From the NCBI GenBank assembly GCA_944367415.1, contig CALVWN010000020.1, positions 1 to 33,538 on the forward strand: DNA of 33,538 nucleotides, given 5' to 3'. The stretch is from an uncultured Clostridia bacterium (GTDB lineage Bacteria; Bacillota; Clostridia; Christensenellales; Borkfalkiaceae). Shown piece after piece: positions 24,243 through 32,200 of this stretch; the stretch's first letter is position 1, and the number at the start of each line of letters is the position of its first letter. The position numbers and the translations under genes were made by a program. The notes beneath the pieces were generated by a model, which saw only the letters and a list, made by a program, of their open reading frames with translations, was not told the origin of the DNA and did not search any database.

Positions 24243-25439
24243 ATGCAAGACATCGACCTCGAATACATCTGCAGCGTCATCGGCAATCTCTCGGGCATCC
24301 CCATCCGCGTGTACGAGAACGGCAAGCGCACGTTCTTCTATTCCGTCGTCCGCCTTCCCGTCGATCCCATCTGCCTGTATGAGGAGCGCATTCTCGCGAC
24401 GGACGCGCACATCGGATACTATATCGCGCCCTCTTTCCACTATTACGGCGTCGTGACGCGCGAAAATACGAAGATCGTCATCGGCCCCTCCATCCAGATG
24501 AAATGCTCGGACGCAGACCTCAAATCGCTCGCCTTTGCCTGCGACGTGCCCGCCGACGAAGTCGCGGAGTTCGTCGCGGGGATGAACAGCATTGTGCAGA
24601 TGCCCCTCGACAGCACACTGCAGATCCTCTGCACCATCAACTATATCCTGAACGGAGAAAAACTGGGGCTGAAAGATCTCATCATCTACGACGAGGAGCA
24701 AAAGACGCTGCGCAGGCGCATGGAGCGCGAACGCTCCGCGCAGGAGGCCGATCCGGGCGAAAAGTACGTCCACAATTCGCTCGCCGCCGAACAGACTATC
24801 CTCAACTTCGTACGGCTCGGCGACGTCGCTGCGCTGGAGAACTGGCTCTCGGACGCTCCCGCCGTGCGCGCGGGCATCCTCGCGCGCGACCACCTGCGGC
24901 AGTCCAAAAACACCTTTATCGTGACGGCGACCCTCGTCTCGCGCGCCGCCATCCGCGGCGGCATGGACATCGACGACGCGTTCTCGCTGAGCGACGCCTA
25001 TATTCAGAAGTGCGAACTGTGCGGCTCGGGCGAAGAGGTCATCAATCTTCAGTACCGGATGCTCTTCGATTACACCGAGCGCGTCGAAAAACTGCGCCGC
25101 GGCAAGCACCCCTCCAAATTCGTGCTCGACGTCACCAACTACATTCAGCACCACATCGCCGAACCCCTTTCGACGGAGGACATCGCAAAGGCGCTCTTTC
25201 TGAGCCGCTCGCGCCTCTCCACCAAGTTCAAAGCGGAGACGGGCGAAAACCTCGTCGACTTCATCCTCGAAGAAAAAACGGAGGAGGCAAAGCGTTTGCT
25301 GCGCTATTCCGACAAACCCATCGTCGCGATCGCAAACTATCTCGCCTTTTCCTCACAGAGCCATTTTTCGCGCATCTTCAAAAAATACAGCGGCTGCACA
25401 CCCAACGAATACCGCAAGCGGTATGCCGTCGAGACATGA
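24243..25439 (+). CDS. AraC-family transcriptional regulator of the glycan operon
   Basis: A 398-residue regulator whose last 100 residues hold the two AraC helix-turn-helix motifs: IAKALFLSRSRLSTKFKAET, then IVAIANYLAFSSQSHFSRIF with the family ending CTPNEYRKRY. The N-terminal 290 residues form a sensory region not matched to a named domain; it lacks the usual cupin pattern and has no membrane helix. It is divergent from the glycan operon across a 105-base shared control region, which makes it the likely inducer-responsive activator. ATG 24243 is chosen because GGAGG lies 6 bases upstream and the promoter ends at 24220; the frame is open earlier. Confidence 0.88.
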   Translation: MQDIDLEYICSVIGNLSGIPIRVYENGKRTFFYSVVRLPVDPICLYEERILATDAHIGYYIAPSFHYYGVVTRENTKIVIGPSIQMKCSDADLKSLAFACDVPADEVAEFVAGMNSIVQMPLDSTLQILCTINYILNGEKLGLKDLIIYDEEQKTLRRRMERERSAQEADPGEKYVHNSLAAEQTILNFVRLGDVAALENWLSDAPAVRAGILARDHLRQSKNTFIVTATLVSRAAIRGGMDIDDAFSLSDAYIQKCELCGSGEEVINLQYRMLFDYTERVEKLRRGKHPSKFVLDVTNYIQHHIAEPLSTEDIAKALFLSRSRLSTKFKAETGENLVDFILEEKTEEAKRLLRYSDKPIVAIANYLAFSSQSHFSRIFKKYSGCTPNEYRKRYAVET

Positions 25440-25466
25440 AAAAACCGGGGCGATCCCCGGTTTTTT
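25439..25466. terminator. Bidirectional terminator between the araC-type gene and metH
   Basis: A-run, CCGGGG/CCCCGG stem with CGAT loop, T-run. It is symmetrical enough to serve both convergent genes; the regulator stop is its first base and the metH stop is 12 bases beyond. Confidence 0.92.
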
Positions 25467-25478
25467 CATGCAGCTCGC

Positions 25479-27809
25479 CTACGCTTCGGAGAGCGCGTCG
25501 AGCGCCGCCGCAAAGGAGGGCGCGTCGGCGGTATACCCGTCCGCGCCGATCGAGCGCGCGATCTCCGCATTGAGCACCGCGCCGCCGACCAGGATCTTTG
25601 CCGTACACCCCGCCGCCTTCAGCGCGGCGATCGTCTCCCGCATACTCGCGACGGTGGTCGTCATGAGCGCGGACAGCCCGACGGCGAGCGGCTTTTCCCG
25701 CAGCACCGCCTCGACGACGCGCTCTTCGGGCACGTCTTTGCCGAGGTCGATGACCTCGTACCCGTGCGATTGGGCGACAACTTTGACGATGTTCTTGCCG
25801 ATGTCATGCACGTCGCCGTGAACGGTGGCGAGCACCACCTTCCCGCGCGAAGCACCGCCCCCTTGCAGCCGCTCTCCCACGACGGCGAACGCCGCCTTTG
25901 CCGCCTCGGCGGAGGCGATGAGCTGAGGAAGATACAACCTGCCCTGCGCATACCCCTCTCCCACTTCGTTGAGTGCGGGGATGAGCACTTCGTTCACCGT
26001 CTCGAGCGGCGCGCGCACGGAAAGCTCACGCGCGGCACATTCCGCAGCCTCCCGCACAAGCCCGCGCAGCACGCAGTCGCGAAGATCTTTTGCCGTCGGC
26101 GCCCCCGCGGCGGACGGCGGCGCCTGCACCGCGTCGCGATAGCGCGCAATAAAGTCGGCAGCCCCCTCATCCGCGCAGGAGAGAACGTTGAATGCGCGCA
26201 CCGTTCCCATCATTTCCGCGTCGAGCGGATTGATGATGGGCATGGTCAGCCCGCCCGCAAGCACCATTGCAAGGAAGGTGCGGTTGATGAGCGGCCGCGC
26301 GGGAAGCCCGAAGGAGACGTTGGACACGCCGAGCGCGGTCGCCCGGCCCATTCCCCCGACGAGGGAGAGCGCGGAGAGCGTCTCGGCGACGAGCGGCTGC
26401 TCGGCAGACGCCGTCAGCACGAGCGTGTCGATCATCACCCTGTGGCGCGGAATGCCGTATTCTTCGGCGCGGGAAACGATGCGTCGTGCGATGGCGGCGC
26501 GCTCCTGCGCCGTGCGCGGAACGCCCCCGCCGTCCATCGTCAGCCCCAGCACGACGGCGCCGTATTTTTTGGCGACGGGGAAGATCTTTGCCATCACCGT
26601 CTCCTCGCCGTTGACGCTGTTGAGGAGCGGGATGCCGTTATAGTACCGCGCCCCCCTCTCGAGCGCCGCCGCGTCGGAGGAATCGAGCTGCAGCGGAAGA
26701 GTGCAATTCTCCTGCACGGCGCACATGGCGGCGTACATGGCGGCGGGCTCGTCGATGCCGGGCACGCCCACATTGAGGTCGAGCAGGTCGGCGCCCGCCT
26801 CCTCCTGGCGAAGCGCCTCGGCGACGAGATAGTCATAGTCCTGCGCGCGGATGGCGTCGCGCAGCTTGGGCTTGCCCGTCGGGTTCATGCGCTCGCCGCA
26901 CACGCGCACGCCGTCGAACACGACGCGCTTCGTCGCGGAACACACCGCCGTCTGCTTCTCCGCGCGGCGCGCCGGAACCGCCCTTCCCGAGAGCGGCGCG
27001 ATCTTTTGGATGGTCTCGGGCGTCGTGCCGCAGCAGCCGCCCAGCACCGCAACGCCCGCTTCGGCGTACTTTTGCGCCCATGCCGCAAACTCCTCGTCGG
27101 AGAGCGGGTACACCGTCTTTCCGTTCTCGAAGACGGGCAGCCCGCGGTTGGGCTGCACGACGACGGGCAGATCGGTCGCGCGCAGGATGCGTTCGACGAC
27201 GGGGAACAGCTCCGCAGGGCCGAGCGAACAGTTGACGCCGAGCGCGTCGACGCCCAGTCCCTCCAGGAGCTGCGCCATGATCTCGGGCGTGGAACCGGTC
27301 AGCGTGCGCCCCGTCCTGTCGAAAGTCATCGTCGCATACACGGGCTTGTCCGTGTGCTCCATGAGCGCAAGGACGCAGGCTTTGAGTTCATACAGATCGG
27401 AAAAGGTTTCGACGAGATAGCCGTCCACCTGCGCCGAAGTCAGCCGCGCGATCTGCGCGTATGCCTCGTACGCCTCGTCGAAGGTGAGCGTTCCGACGGG
27501 AGCGAGCAGCGCGCCCGTCGGGCCGACGTCGAAAAAGACGGGTTTGCCCGCGCTGCGGGCATTCTCCACGGCAGCCGAAACGAGCGTCTCGAGCGGGTAT
27601 TTCCCGCGATACTTGACGGCGTTCAGCCCAAAGGAATTGGCGGTGATCAGATCCGCCCCCGCCGCAGCGTAGGCGCGGTGAACGGAGCGCACTTTTTCCG
27701 CGTGCGTGACGTTCAGTTCCATCGGGTCGAACGCCCCAAGTCCCATGCGTTCGAGTTCGCTCCCCATGCCCCCGTCTGCGATCAGCAGTTTTCTTCCGAG
27801 CGGTAACAT
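25479..27809 (-). CDS. metH: Cobalamin-dependent methionine synthase lacking the activation domain
   Basis: Transfers a methyl group from methyl-THF through cobalamin to homocysteine. The 776 residues contain three modules. The homocysteine barrel starts at LLIADGGMGSELERMG and has the zinc cysteines in GVNCSLGP and GGCCGTTPE. The pterin-binding barrel has CGERMNPTGK, DLLDLNVGVPG and PLQLDSSDAAALERG. The B12 module has its four-helix cap and cobalt-ligand motif DVHDIGKN. The C-terminal reactivation domain of E. coli MetH is absent and is encoded by the gene just upstream, overlapping by 28 bases. The start at 27809 has AAGGAGGG at 7 bases. It is last in the metF operon. Confidence 0.94.
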   Translation of the reverse strand: MLPLGRKLLIADGGMGSELERMGLGAFDPMELNVTHAEKVRSVHRAYAAAGADLITANSFGLNAVKYRGKYPLETLVSAAVENARSAGKPVFFDVGPTGALLAPVGTLTFDEAYEAYAQIARLTSAQVDGYLVETFSDLYELKACVLALMEHTDKPVYATMTFDRTGRTLTGSTPEIMAQLLEGLGVDALGVNCSLGPAELFPVVERILRATDLPVVVQPNRGLPVFENGKTVYPLSDEEFAAWAQKYAEAGVAVLGGCCGTTPETIQKIAPLSGRAVPARRAEKQTAVCSATKRVVFDGVRVCGERMNPTGKPKLRDAIRAQDYDYLVAEALRQEEAGADLLDLNVGVPGIDEPAAMYAAMCAVQENCTLPLQLDSSDAAALERGARYYNGIPLLNSVNGEETVMAKIFPVAKKYGAVVLGLTMDGGGVPRTAQERAAIARRIVSRAEEYGIPRHRVMIDTLVLTASAEQPLVAETLSALSLVGGMGRATALGVSNVSFGLPARPLINRTFLAMVLAGGLTMPIINPLDAEMMGTVRAFNVLSCADEGAADFIARYRDAVQAPPSAAGAPTAKDLRDCVLRGLVREAAECAARELSVRAPLETVNEVLIPALNEVGEGYAQGRLYLPQLIASAEAAKAAFAVVGERLQGGGASRGKVVLATVHGDVHDIGKNIVKVVAQSHGYEVIDLGKDVPEERVVEAVLREKPLAVGLSALMTTTVASMRETIAALKAAGCTAKILVGGAVLNAEIARSIGADGYTADAPSFAAALDALSEA

Positions 27810-28399
27810 ACGCGTCCCTCCTTGCGATACAGGCAGCCCTCCGCCGCCATACAGTCGCTGCACGACCTCTTTTCCCGCTTGCCCAGCCCGACGATGCCCG
27901 CCATCGACTTCTGCGGCGCCATCATGCCGGAGGGCAGGAGCTGCATCCCGATACGCGCGGGATCGAGCTGTTCAAAGAGATACCTGTTGTCTGCAACATC
28001 GCTCCCGCCGTAACCCGGGCAGAAGCGAAATGTCCTGTTTTCGCCGTAGCGTTCCTCCCATTTATCGCCCATCGCCTCGACAAGGGCGCTTGCGCAGGCG
28101 TCGAGGACGACGGCGCGGGCGGCATCGAGCGTCATGAGTGCGCGGATGCGCCGCTCCACTTCGCTCCCCAGCGTCATCGCGACGAGCGCATAGCCGCTGC
28201 ACCCCGCCAGAAATTCCCGGTAAGGCGGCTTCTCCAAAAAAGGGAGCGGCCGCGTATATTCCCTGCCGACGGCGCGGAAATGCGCGAGCGAACGCGCCTC
28301 TTCGAGACAGTCGTCCACCATCTCCTCCGTCGCGGCGGGCGCCCTTCCGACGCAGCCGAGGTAGGCGAGCGCCCTCCGGCGCAGTTCAGAAGAGTTCAT
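27782..28399 (-). CDS. Methionine synthase activation-domain protein
   Basis: A stand-alone version (205 residues) of the SAM-binding reactivation domain of cobalamin-dependent methionine synthase. It supports reductive remethylation of oxidised cob(II)alamin. The decisive segment is RFCPGYGGSDVADN, followed by LLPSGMMAPQKSMAGIVGLG, the SAM-binding and C-terminal pattern of the domain. Several Cys sit at the C-terminus (CSDCMAAEGC and two later). It overlaps metF upstream by 14 bases and metH downstream by 28, so the three are tightly coupled. The extra cysteines might bind a metal or cluster; that is a guess from spacing only. Confidence 0.9.
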   Translation of the reverse strand: MNSSELRRRALAYLGCVGRAPAATEEMVDDCLEEARSLAHFRAVGREYTRPLPFLEKPPYREFLAGCSGYALVAMTLGSEVERRIRALMTLDAARAVVLDACASALVEAMGDKWEERYGENRTFRFCPGYGGSDVADNRYLFEQLDPARIGMQLLPSGMMAPQKSMAGIVGLGKREKRSCSDCMAAEGCLYRKEGRVCYRSEENC

Positions 28400-29258
28400 G
28401 CAGCACCCTCCCGATGCGCGAACAGATCGCCTGCGCCGTCTTCACGTTGTTCATGACATAGAGATGGATGCCGGGCGCGCCCTTGGCGATGAGATCGATG
28501 ATCTGATAGACGGCATAGTTATAGCCGATCTCCTCCATGACGGCGGGGCGGGAGGCGTAGATCTCGATCATGTTGCGGAATTCGAGCGGAATGGCGCTGC
28601 CGCACATCTCCTTGATGCGGCGGATATTCTTGGGATTGACGAGAGGCATGATGCCCGGGATGATGGGCGCGGTGATGCCGATGCGCCGCGCCTCCCCCAC
28701 GAGACGGTAGTAATAGGAGTTGTCGTAGAAGAGCTGCGTGATAAAGAACTTCGCCCCTGCCTCCTCCTTCTTTTTCATGTTGACGAGGTCGGCATAGAGC
28801 GATTCGCACTCGGTATGCCCCTCGGGATAGCACGCCGCACCCAGCGTAAAACGGTAGGGTGCAAGAAATTGCGCGAGGTCGCTCGCGTGTGCAAAATAGC
28901 GGCAATACTCCGCCTCGTACCCGACGGGTCGGTCGCCGCGCAGACACAGGACGTTCTCGATCCCACGCTCCCGCAGCGCATCGGCGACGGAGCGCACCTG
29001 CTCCGGCGTCGACGGGCCGCCCGTGATATGGGCGAGTGCGTTACATTTTGCAGTATTCTGAATGTAGTCGGCGATCTCCACCGTATTTTTGGAATTGCTT
29101 CCGCCCGCGCCGTAGGTGACGCTGATAAAATCGGGAGAAAACGCCTTGAGCGCGTCGATGACGGACAAGATCTTGTCGCGCTCCTCCGCCCCCTTTTTGG
29201 GCGGGAACACTTCAAATGAGAGCGTGCGTTTCTTTGCGAGAATTTCATCGATGCGCAT
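28386..29258 (-). CDS. metF: Methylenetetrahydrofolate reductase
   Basis: Flavin enzyme that reduces methylene-THF to methyl-THF, the methyl donor for MetH. The 290 residues show the N-terminal LSFEVFPPK with the catalytic Glu, FISVTYGAGGS, CLRGDRP, and ITQLFYDNSYYYRL, all family blocks, at the normal bacterial length. The start at 29258 is preceded by AAGGAAGG; the longer open frame runs through the promoter and is rejected. It is the first gene of the methionine operon, 31 bases after the -10. Confidence 0.95.
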   Translation of the reverse strand: MRIDEILAKKRTLSFEVFPPKKGAEERDKILSVIDALKAFSPDFISVTYGAGGSNSKNTVEIADYIQNTAKCNALAHITGGPSTPEQVRSVADALRERGIENVLCLRGDRPVGYEAEYCRYFAHASDLAQFLAPYRFTLGAACYPEGHTECESLYADLVNMKKKEEAGAKFFITQLFYDNSYYYRLVGEARRIGITAPIIPGIMPLVNPKNIRRIKEMCGSAIPLEFRNMIEIYASRPAVMEEIGYNYAVYQIIDLIAKGAPGIHLYVMNNVKTAQAICSRIGRVLHELF

Positions 29259-29288
29259 GGAGGTGACCTTCCTTATCGTTTGTTCATG

Positions 29289-29317
29289 ATTATAGAACAT
29301 TTTCCGCAAAATGTCAA
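29289..29317 (-). promoter_or_regulatory. Consensus promoter of the metF-metH operon
   Basis: The minus strand has TTGACA (29317-29312), a 17-base spacer and TATAAT (29294-29289), a perfect match. The leader would be only about 25 bases, so no SAM riboswitch or T-box can fit between promoter and metF. Confidence 0.9.
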
Positions 29318-29333
29318 ACTGCCTGCGGCGGCG

Positions 29334-30917
29334 TCATTCGCCGCTTCTGCCGTAATTGGCGAGCACGCGGGCGGACGGATCGTCGACGTCGCATCCCTTC
29401 CAGCTGCGGTTGGGCATCCAGAACCCTGCGATCATCTCCCCCTGCCCCGGATAGTACCGCTCGAAGATCTCCCGATAAAGGAGCGATTCCTTGGTAAACG
29501 GCGTCGCGTGGGAAAAGCGCGCGGCGCGCTCCCGCCAGTCGTCGCCGTAACACGTTTCGGCATACGCCTTGAGGTCGTTCACCATCGAGTGCCCCACCGC
29601 GTCCGAGAACGCCGCCTTCTCCCGCCATAAAATCGCATCGGGCAGCGGCCCCTCCTGCGCAAAGGCGCGGCGCAGAAGGTATTTTCCGATGCCGCAGGTA
29701 TTCATCTTCATGGCGGGATCGAGACGCATGACGTAGTCGACGAAGGCAAGATCGCCGAACGGGACGCGCGCCTCCATCGAGTGTACGCTGATACAGCGGT
29801 CGGCGCGCAGCACATCGTACATGTGCAGCTCGCGCACCCGCTTTTTTGCTTCCTCGCAAAACGCCTGCGGCGAGGGCGCAAAATCGGTGTATTTGTACCC
29901 GAACAGCTCGTCGGAGACCTCCCCCGTGAGCAGCACGCGCACGTCGGTCGAGGCGCGGATCTTCTTGCAGAGCAGGTACATCCCCATGCTCGCACGCACC
30001 GTCGTGATGTCGTAGCTTGCGAGCGCGGCAATGACTTCGGGAAGGGCGGCGATCACCTCCTCCCGCGTCATGAGAAATTCCGTGTGCTCGCTCCCGATGA
30101 AGCTGGCGGCGGCACGGGCATATTTTAAGTCGATGGCATCCTCCGCCATGCCGATGGCAAAGGTGCGGATGGGCCGTCCGAGGATGCGCTGCGCGATCGC
30201 GCACACGAGCGAGGAATCCAGACCGCCCGACAAAAGAAAGCCTGCGGGCGCGTCGGCATCCAGCCGCTTTCTCACACCCTCTGTCAGGCGCGTTCTGATT
30301 TCGCCGCACACGGTATCGAGATCTCCGCGCACGACCGGCTCGGACACCGTCATATCCCGATAGCGGTAAAACTTCCCGCGCCGCCAATAGTGCCCGGGCG
30401 GGAAGGGCATGACGCTGCCCGACGCAATGGGAACGAGGTTCTTCGGCTCGCTCGCAAAGGCGATGCTGCCGTCCGGGAGATAACAGTAGTAGAGCGGACG
30501 GATGCCGATGGGATCGCGGGCGGCGATGTACTCCCCGCGCGTTCCGTCATAGATGACGCAGGCGAATTCGGCGTCCAGCATGGCGAACACGTCGCAGCCG
30601 CGGCGCGCATACAGCGGAAGCAGAATTTCACAGTCGGAATCGGAGACAAACGTCTCCCCTGCCTCCTCGAGCTTCTCCCGTATGGCGCGGAACCCGTACA
30701 GCTCCCCGTTGCAGACGGCAATGCTCTTTCCCCGATAAAAGGGCTGCATCCCCGCCGCATTCAGTCCCATGATCGCAAGGCGGTGAAATCCGACATACCC
30801 GCGTTCGGTCTCCTCGAACACGCTCATATCCGGCCCGCGGGATACCGTCGCATAAAATGCGCGCTCCGCCTCTTTCAGGGGGATCCCCTTCCCGGTCAGT
30901 ACAAAGATGGAACACAT
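29334..30917 (-). CDS. asnB: Asparagine synthetase, glutamine-hydrolysing
   Basis: Converts aspartate, glutamine and ATP to asparagine. The 527 residues have the N-terminal glutaminase with nucleophile Cys2 (MCSIF), SRGPD, CNGELYG and the SDCEILL block. The synthetase domain follows, with its ATP-pyrophosphatase loop SGGLDSS (230-236), LLTGEVSDELFGYKY and SMEARVPF. Met is removed to expose Cys2, which fixes the start; AGGAGG lies before it. It is a single gene controlled by a T-box leader with an asparagine specifier. No terminator was seen before the metF promoter. Confidence 0.94.
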   Translation of the reverse strand: MCSIFVLTGKGIPLKEAERAFYATVSRGPDMSVFEETERGYVGFHRLAIMGLNAAGMQPFYRGKSIAVCNGELYGFRAIREKLEEAGETFVSDSDCEILLPLYARRGCDVFAMLDAEFACVIYDGTRGEYIAARDPIGIRPLYYCYLPDGSIAFASEPKNLVPIASGSVMPFPPGHYWRRGKFYRYRDMTVSEPVVRGDLDTVCGEIRTRLTEGVRKRLDADAPAGFLLSGGLDSSLVCAIAQRILGRPIRTFAIGMAEDAIDLKYARAAASFIGSEHTEFLMTREEVIAALPEVIAALASYDITTVRASMGMYLLCKKIRASTDVRVLLTGEVSDELFGYKYTDFAPSPQAFCEEAKKRVRELHMYDVLRADRCISVHSMEARVPFGDLAFVDYVMRLDPAMKMNTCGIGKYLLRRAFAQEGPLPDAILWREKAAFSDAVGHSMVNDLKAYAETCYGDDWRERAARFSHATPFTKESLLYREIFERYYPGQGEMIAGFWMPNRSWKGCDVDDPSARVLANYGRSGE

Positions 30918-30929
30918 AAAAAACCTCCG

Positions 30930-31191
30930 CGGACGAAAAAATAACAGCGATCCGTCCCTTGTTCAGGACGGGTCGCTGTCCGATCCGCGGTGCCACCTGA
31001 TTTACCGCCTGCGCGGTCACTCTCGCCTCAGACAAGGCTTCCGCACTCACGCAGCGGTCTTCGGCGCCCCTACTCGTTTCCTTTGGGTTTGCAGCTCGGA
31101 AGTGTTTTTCATACGGAACGCCTGCGGGATTTTCAGCCCCTCCCGCTCTCTGTGAAGCCGTGATCCGGATTACTCCTCTCCGTCATCGCTT
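30930..31191 (-). promoter_or_regulatory. T-box riboswitch with Asn (AAC) specifier controlling asnB
   Basis: The leader contains a T-box core GGTGGCACCGCGG (30997-30985). A terminator follows: a hairpin of ACAGCGA with its complement around a GTCC/GGAC stem (30979-30944), ended by a T-run at 30940-30936. Stem I features are AGAGAG and a GAAAAACAC segment in which AAC (31106-31104), followed by A, fits the specifier codon for asparagine. Uncharged tRNA-Asn would pair with AAC and the T-box, favouring the antiterminator. The specifier placement is read by eye and agrees with the downstream gene. Confidence 0.9.
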
Positions 31192-31197
31192 TTTTTC

Positions 31198-31226
31198 AGT
31201 ATACCGGACGGAGACAAATTTGTCAA
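31198..31226 (-). promoter_or_regulatory. Promoter of the T-box/asnB transcript
   Basis: The minus strand has TTGACA (31226-31221), a 17-base spacer and TATACT (31203-31198). It places the transcript start near 31191, at the base of the T-box Stem I. Confidence 0.88.
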
Positions 31227-31263
31227 ACGTTCCGCCATCACGATTGCTTATGGGAGATATAAG

Positions 31264-31965
31264 TCAGTCGGAAAAGAAGTCCTCCCGCGAAAGCCCGTCG
31301 CGCAGCTTCTCGAGCGCACGCTTTTCGATACGGGAGACATAGGAGCGCGAGATCTTCAGCCGCTGCGCCACCTCCCGCTGAGGCATGGGTACCCCGCCCG
31401 CGAGCGCATAGCGCAGCATGATGACCGTCGTCTCGCGTTCGTCCAGAAGCCGCCTGACCGCGGCAAGAAATTTCTCCTGCATGAGCGACTGTTCGACGCT
31501 GCCGAATACCTTATCTTCACGCTCGAACAGCAGATCCATGAGGGTCAGCTCGTTGCCGTCCTTGTCCGTTCCGACGGGGTCGGAGAGCGAAAGAGTGGCG
31601 CGGTGCTTTTTGCCCGCGCGAATGAACATCAGCACCTCGTTCTCAATGCAGCGCGCCATATAGGTCGCGGGGCGCGTGCCGCGGGACGGCTCGTACGTTC
31701 CGATCGCCTTGATCAGCCCGATGCTCCCCACCGAGATCATGTCATCCGTCTCCGCGGCGCCCGTATACTTTTTGACGATGTGCGCGACAAGGCGCATATT
31801 GTGCCGCACGAGCTTGTCGCGCGCCTCCCTGTCCCCCGCCCGTGCGAGCGCGAGACAGCGCTCCTCTTCCTCCTTGGGAAGCGGCTTGGGATAGGAACCT
31901 TCCTCCCGTACGGCGCCCGTAAAGAAAAACAGGCGGCACAACAGCGAACACAGCATTTCCAGCAT
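31264..31965 (-). CDS. sigK: RNA polymerase sporulation sigma factor SigK
   Basis: Late mother-cell sigma factor of 233 residues. An N-terminal hydrophobic stretch of about 20 residues (LLCRLFFFTG) matches the pro-sequence removed on activation. It is followed by the SigK-typical YPKPLPKEEEE. Region 2 has HNMRLVAHIVKKY, DMISVGSIGLIKAI and ATYMARCIENEVLM. Region 4 ends in REVAQRLKISRSYVSRIEKRALEKL, split here from the preceding LRYAL. The gene is continuous, with no skin-type insertion. Its presence argues for endospore formation. The start at 31965 has AGAGAGGTG 5 bases upstream. A possible sporulation promoter lies at 31985-32015. Confidence 0.92.
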   Translation of the reverse strand: MLEMLCSLLCRLFFFTGAVREEGSYPKPLPKEEEERCLALARAGDREARDKLVRHNMRLVAHIVKKYTGAAETDDMISVGSIGLIKAIGTYEPSRGTRPATYMARCIENEVLMFIRAGKKHRATLSLSDPVGTDKDGNELTLMDLLFEREDKVFGSVEQSLMQEKFLAAVRRLLDERETTVIMLRYALAGGVPMPQREVAQRLKISRSYVSRIEKRALEKLRDGLSREDFFSD

Positions 31966-31984
31966 ACGCACACCTCTCTGCGCT

Positions 31985-32015
31985 ATCCTATGCCGCATCC
32001 GCCCTGTTCCATGCA
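31985..32015 (-). promoter_or_regulatory. Possible sporulation-type promoter of sigK
   Basis: The minus strand has TGCATG (32015-32010), 17 bases, then CATAGGAT (31992-31985), 19 bases before the start codon. No sigma-A pair is better placed. The CATA start of the -10 fits sigma-E or sigma-K type recognition, as expected for sigK, but the match to consensus is partial. Confidence 0.4.
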
Positions 32016-32025
32016 AAAACCGCAT

Positions 32026-32060
32026 AAAAAAGCCGACTCTACTGTGAGTAGAGCGGCTTA
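32026..32060 (-). terminator. Minus-strand terminator upstream of sigK
   Basis: AAGCCG-CTCTACT pairs with AGTAGAG-(T)-CGGCTT around a CAC loop, with one bulged base, followed on the minus strand by six T. No minus-strand gene precedes it inside the window, so it either shields sigK from antisense transcription of degV or ends a short unannotated RNA. Confidence 0.75.
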
Positions 32061-32200
32061 CGCGTACAGTGGAGTAAAAAATATCTTTGATAGAAACAAG
32101 GTGAACGAACAGAGAGCCGTCTGCGCGGGAAATAGGGTGTAATTTCCGGGAAATTGTGATATGCTGATAGCAGACGAAATTCGTCAAGGGAGAAACGATC

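Noticed and set aside
24138-25154. N-terminal extension of the GH3 frame to 25154
   Set aside because: It lies antisense to the AraC-family gene and through both promoters. GH3 starts at 24137 with its own ribosome binding site.
25764-27806. 680-residue plus-strand frame opposite metH
   Set aside because: Mirror of metH; no domain recognised.
29259-29333. SAM riboswitch before metF
   Set aside because: The consensus promoter leaves only about 25 bases of leader, too short for a riboswitch.
31264-31965. skin-type element interrupting sigK
   Set aside because: The reading frame is continuous from pro-sequence through region 4.
32159-32187. Minus-strand promoter for a small RNA ending at the 32026-32060 terminator
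   Set aside because: TTGACG with a 17-base spacer leads only to GCATAT, too poor a -10 to support a call.
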